Source of the DNA: 2-02-FULL-66-14 sp964651335
GTDB lineage: Bacteria; Pseudomonadota; Gammaproteobacteria; Burkholderiales; SG8-39
Assembly: GCA_964651335.1 (NCBI GenBank)
Contig: CAZYVT010000056.1
Location: forward strand, 1-23,776
Length of the DNA stretch: 23,776 bases
Direction: 5' to 3'
Shown here: piece by piece, positions 17,516 to 23,776 of the stretch
Layout: each line of letters begins with the position of its first letter
How positions within the stretch are numbered: the first letter of the stretch is position 1
The notes under the pieces: generated by a model
What the model was told of the DNA's origin: nothing
Seen by the model: the letters and a program-made list of their open reading frames with translations, nothing else
Databases searched by the model: none
Position numbers and translations under genes: made by a program

Positions 17516-18556
17516 GGCTTTCCAGAGCTGCCCGTGCAGCGCGGCTTCGAGCTCGGCTGCCTTGTTCGCCGCGGCGGTGAGGCGGGCGTGGGAGATGAGG
17601 CGCGTAAGCCGGGTATTGGTGCGCGCGAGCGAGCGCAGGAGGCTGCGGTGGATCGCGTGCTGAAGGCTCACCGAGGCGCCTGAGCTGCCGTTGTAGTGCG
17701 CGAGGAAGGCGTCGCCCGGGAATTCGAGCAGGCACGCGGCTTCGCGCACCCGGGCGCTCGCGGCGTGCGCCGCGCCGTCGAGCATCGCGAGGTAGCCTGC
17801 GAGTTCGCCGGGTCCGGCAAGCGCGACGCGGCGCTCGCGACCTTCGTTCTGCGCCAGCACTTCGGCCGCGCCACGGATGACGAGATAGCAGGCTCGCGCC
17901 GGTTGTCCCTGTACGAAGATCCAGGCCCCGCGCGGAAGCTCAATCACCTTTGCATCGGCGACCAGCTCGTCGGTCTCGTCGGCGTCGAAGCCTTCGACGA
18001 ACGGCAGGATCGGAAGGAACGCGCGCCACTCGAACGAGGCGTGCTTCGTGCGTGCAATGCCGGCGAGCGGGTCACCAGCGGGCGGCATTTCGCGGACACG
18101 ACGGTCTTCCTGCGCCGGGTGCGCGCGTACCTTCGCGTTCAGTGCGCACAGCTTTGCCGCAAGATTCCGTGTAATCGCGCGCTGGATTTCGAGCGCGGCC
18201 GGGTCGCGGCTCGCGACCATGGCGCGGAAATCGTCGCGCCCGATGAACCAGCCATCGACGTTGGTACGCGCCACGACGTCGGCGGAGCACACGCCGCGCT
18301 CGATCAGCGCCATTTCGCCGAACACGTCGCCATCGCCGAGTTGCGCCACGGTGAGCGAGCCGCCGCCCGGCAGCGCCACCTGCGCCTCGAGTTCGCCCTT
18401 GCGAATGAGGAACGCGCCGCGCGAGGGCTCGTTCTGGCGCACCAGCCGCGCGCCCTTGACGAACGACACTTCGCGCGCGACCGACAGCAATTGCTCGGCC
18501 GCTTTGCGGTCGAGGCCGCGGCACAGCGAGACCTGCTGCAGCTCTTCGCTGGACAT
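17495..18556 (-). CDS. Protein with two cyclic-nucleotide-binding domains, no output domain
   Basis: This 353-aa protein has two cNMP-binding (Crp-type beta-roll) domains. The first, about residues 10-125, has GAFLIRKGELEAQV and the phosphate-binding-cassette region LGDGDVFGEMALIERGVCSADVVA. The second, about 190-310, has CYLVIRGAAEVLAQ and GPGELAGYLAMLDGAAHAASARV. The first cassette keeps GEMAL but has no clear Arg-Ser/Thr pair and the second is degenerate, so nucleotide binding is uncertain. No helix-turn-helix, kinase or membrane segment follows, so it is not a direct DNA-binding regulator. The ATG at 18554-18556 is divergent, by 28 nt, from the ACP-ligase-acyltransferase gene, which suggests a linked role. 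Such proteins may act by protein-protein contact; the role is unknown. Confidence 0.85.
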   Translation of the reverse strand: MSSEELQQVSLCRGLDRKAAEQLLSVAREVSFVKGARLVRQNEPSRGAFLIRKGELEAQVALPGGGSLTVAQLGDGDVFGEMALIERGVCSADVVARTNVDGWFIGRDDFRAMVASRDPAALEIQRAITRNLAAKLCALNAKVRAHPAQEDRRVREMPPAGDPLAGIARTKHASFEWRAFLPILPFVEGFDADETDELVADAKVIELPRGAWIFVQGQPARACYLVIRGAAEVLAQNEGRERRVALAGPGELAGYLAMLDGAAHAASARVREAACLLEFPGDAFLAHYNGSSGASVSLQHAIHRSLLRSLARTNTRLTRLISHARLTAAANKAAELEAALHGQLWKASVEQAH

Positions 18557-18563
18557 GCCCGCA

Positions 18564-18577
18564 CGAGTGTACACTCG
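18564..18577. promoter_or_regulatory. Perfect 14-nt palindrome between divergent genes (operator candidate)
   Basis: CGAGTGTACACTCG is a perfect palindrome occupying the centre of the 28-nt gap between the two divergent start codons. With so little room, a protein bound here would block or control both genes. It does not match the Crp consensus. Chance is possible; conservation in relatives would settle it. Confidence 0.45.
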
Positions 18578-18584
18578 CCCGCGC

Positions 18585-21413
<2,829 letters not shown>

Positions 21414-21425
<12 letters not shown>

Positions 21426-21803
21426 GCCCAGCACCAGGAGCCCCCCCACGGCGAGCACGATCCAGGTGATGGTGGTGCCGATCACCCGCCCGGGAAACAC
21501 GTTCGAATAGAGTCCCCAGGCGTGCGCAACGCGCCCAACCAGCAGCGCGATCCCGAGCACGTACACGACCCAGGGCTTGACGCCCATCCATTCGACGATG
21601 CCCATCAGGGCGAGCGCCATCGGCACGTATTCGATGAAGTTGCCCTGCACGCGGATGGCGCGGCCCATCTCCGGGTCGCCACCGTCGAAAAAACTGATTT
21701 TCTTTTTCGCCCGCAGGACGGTGACGCGAATGCTCACCCCGACGAGCATCAAAGCGAGAAGCCCGGCGAAGATCGCGGTAATCGGAATCGGAATGGTGCT
21801 CAT
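21414..21803 (-). CDS. MAPEG-family membrane protein
   Basis: This 129-aa protein has four predicted membrane segments (about 8-26, 58-75, 78-96, 108-128). After the first comes RVTVLRAKKKISFFDGGDPEMGRAIRVQGNFIEYVPMAL, with the R-x-x-N-x-x-E-x-x-P pattern of MAPEG proteins (membrane glutathione- and eicosanoid-metabolism enzymes; bacterial members are mostly uncharacterised). The ATG at 21801-21803 has AGGAGG 7 nt upstream and lies 15 nt after the sucD stop, so it may be read through from sucCD. Possible roles are glutathione transfer to lipophilic compounds or peroxide reduction. The family is confident, the function is not. Confidence 0.9.
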
Positions 21804-21818
21804 GGTGTTCCTCCTGGT

Positions 21819-22703
21819 TTACTTCAGTACCGACTTGAGGACCTTCCCCATCTCGGCCGGGTTGCGGGTCACTGTGATGCCGCACTCTTGCATTACGGCC
21901 AGCTTTTCCTGCGCCGTGCCCTTGCCGCCGGAGATGATCGCGCCGGCGTGGCCCATCCTCTTGCCGGGCGGCGCGGTGACCCCGGCAATGAAGCCGACGA
22001 CCGGTTTTTTCATGTTTTCCTTCACCCAGCGCGCCGCGGTCTCCTCGTCCGAGCCGCCGATCTCGCCGATCATGACCACGGCGTCCGTGTCCGGGTCGTC
22101 GTTGAAGAGCTTCAGCACGTCCAGGTGCTTGAGGCCGTTGACCGGATCGCCGCCGATGCCCACAGCGGTGGATTGTCCGATTCCGAGCTCCGTGAGTTGC
22201 GCCACCGCCTCGTAAGTGAGAGTGCCCGAGCGCGAAACAACGCCGACCCGCCCTTTCTTGTGGATATGGCCCGGCATGATACCGATCTTCAGCTCCTCCG
22301 GGGTGATGACGCCCGGGCAGTTGGGTCCCAGCAGCAGCGTCTTCCGGTTCTGCTTTCTCATGCGGTCCCGCACCGCGACCATATCCCGCACCGGTATGCC
22401 CTCGGTGATGCAGATGACCAGCCCGAGCCCGGCCTCGACCGCCTCCCAGATCGCGGCCGCGGCGCCGGCCGGCGGTACATAGATCACGGAGACGGTGGCA
22501 CCGGTCTTTTCCCTGGCGCTCTTCACGCTGGCGAAGATCGGGATCCCCTCGAAGTCTTCCCCGGCCTTCTTCGGGTTCACCCCGGCGACATAGCAGCGGC
22601 GGCCGTTCGCGTACTCGCGGCTCGTCCGGGTGTGGAACTGCCCGGTCTTGCCGGTGATCCCCTGCGTGATCACCCTGGTGTTCTTGTTGATCAGAATGCT
22701 CAT
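21819..22703 (-). CDS. sucD: Succinate--CoA ligase (ADP-forming), alpha subunit
   Basis: This 294-aa subunit of succinyl-CoA synthetase runs the TCA-cycle step between succinyl-CoA and succinate with nucleotide phosphorylation. The N-terminal CoA-binding Rossmann fold starts MSILINKNTRVITQGITGKTG. The active-site phosphohistidine is His252 in GHAGAI, and GPNCPGVITPEE is also diagnostic. The length is normal. The ATG at 22701-22703 follows the sucC stop by 2 nt with AGAGG upstream, the usual sucC-sucD coupling. It is intact, unlike its partner sucC. Confidence 0.97.
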   Translation of the reverse strand: MSILINKNTRVITQGITGKTGQFHTRTSREYANGRRCYVAGVNPKKAGEDFEGIPIFASVKSAREKTGATVSVIYVPPAGAAAAIWEAVEAGLGLVICITEGIPVRDMVAVRDRMRKQNRKTLLLGPNCPGVITPEELKIGIMPGHIHKKGRVGVVSRSGTLTYEAVAQLTELGIGQSTAVGIGGDPVNGLKHLDVLKLFNDDPDTDAVVMIGEIGGSDEETAARWVKENMKKPVVGFIAGVTAPPGKRMGHAGAIISGGKGTAQEKLAVMQECGITVTRNPAEMGKVLKSVLK

Positions 22704-22705
22704 CG

Positions 22706-23776
<1,071 letters not shown>

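Overview
The window looks like a high-GC betaproteobacterium, most likely Burkholderiales-like. This rests on codon use, a molybdenum or tungsten formate dehydrogenase, and a 2-hydroxyisobutyrate mutase cluster in the same gene order I recall from Aquincola and Methylibium. No tRNA, rRNA or CRISPR array was seen. Taxonomy is inferred from gene content only.

Layout. (1) 1-6397, minus strand: a C1 block. It holds the start of a TerC-family membrane protein, formate-tetrahydrofolate ligase (fhs), and a two-subunit NAD-type formate dehydrogenase with the NuoE and NuoF modules fused in one chain. Both fhs and the dehydrogenase operon have the 16-nt palindrome CTTGAC(C/T)GCGGTCAAG just upstream, which suggests one regulator for formate oxidation and formate assimilation. 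(2) 6470-7393, plus: a class II glutamine amidotransferase. (3) 7428-10496, minus: a marR-hlyD-MFS efflux operon with an inverted repeat at its head. (4) 10667-10965: a broken remnant of an IS91-type transposase, then about 430 nt with no recognisable gene. (5) 11393-17107, plus: a 2-hydroxyisobutyryl-CoA module made of hcmB, an acyl-CoA ligase, a MeaB-like GTPase, hcmA, and a tandem gamma-carbonic-anhydrase-like protein. A cobalamin adenosyltransferase gene follows but has lost its middle. The mutase carries the Ile/Asp pair that marks 2-hydroxyisobutyryl-CoA mutase rather than methylmalonyl- or isobutyryl-CoA mutase. (6) 17291-17515: a second copy of the 3' end of the amidotransferase gene, 179 nt identical to the first. 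(7) 17495-21425: a tandem cNMP-binding protein divergent from an ACP / fatty-acyl-AMP ligase / PlsC fusion, with a perfect palindrome between them. (8) 21414-23776, minus: a MAPEG-family protein, sucD, and a sucC whose N-terminal third is replaced in frame by part of an AspT-family transporter.

How it fits together. The 2-hydroxyisobutyrate module would activate the acid to its CoA ester, rearrange it with coenzyme B12 to 3-hydroxybutyryl-CoA, and feed central metabolism. The formate block supplies NADH and C1-tetrahydrofolate. The most unusual observations are the tandem gamma-CA protein whose two halves have lost complementary zinc ligands, the shared palindrome of the formate genes, and three abnormal joints (adenosyltransferase deletion, amidotransferase fragment, AspT-SucC fusion). 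These joints are either real rearrangements or assembly errors, and reads should be checked before building on them.
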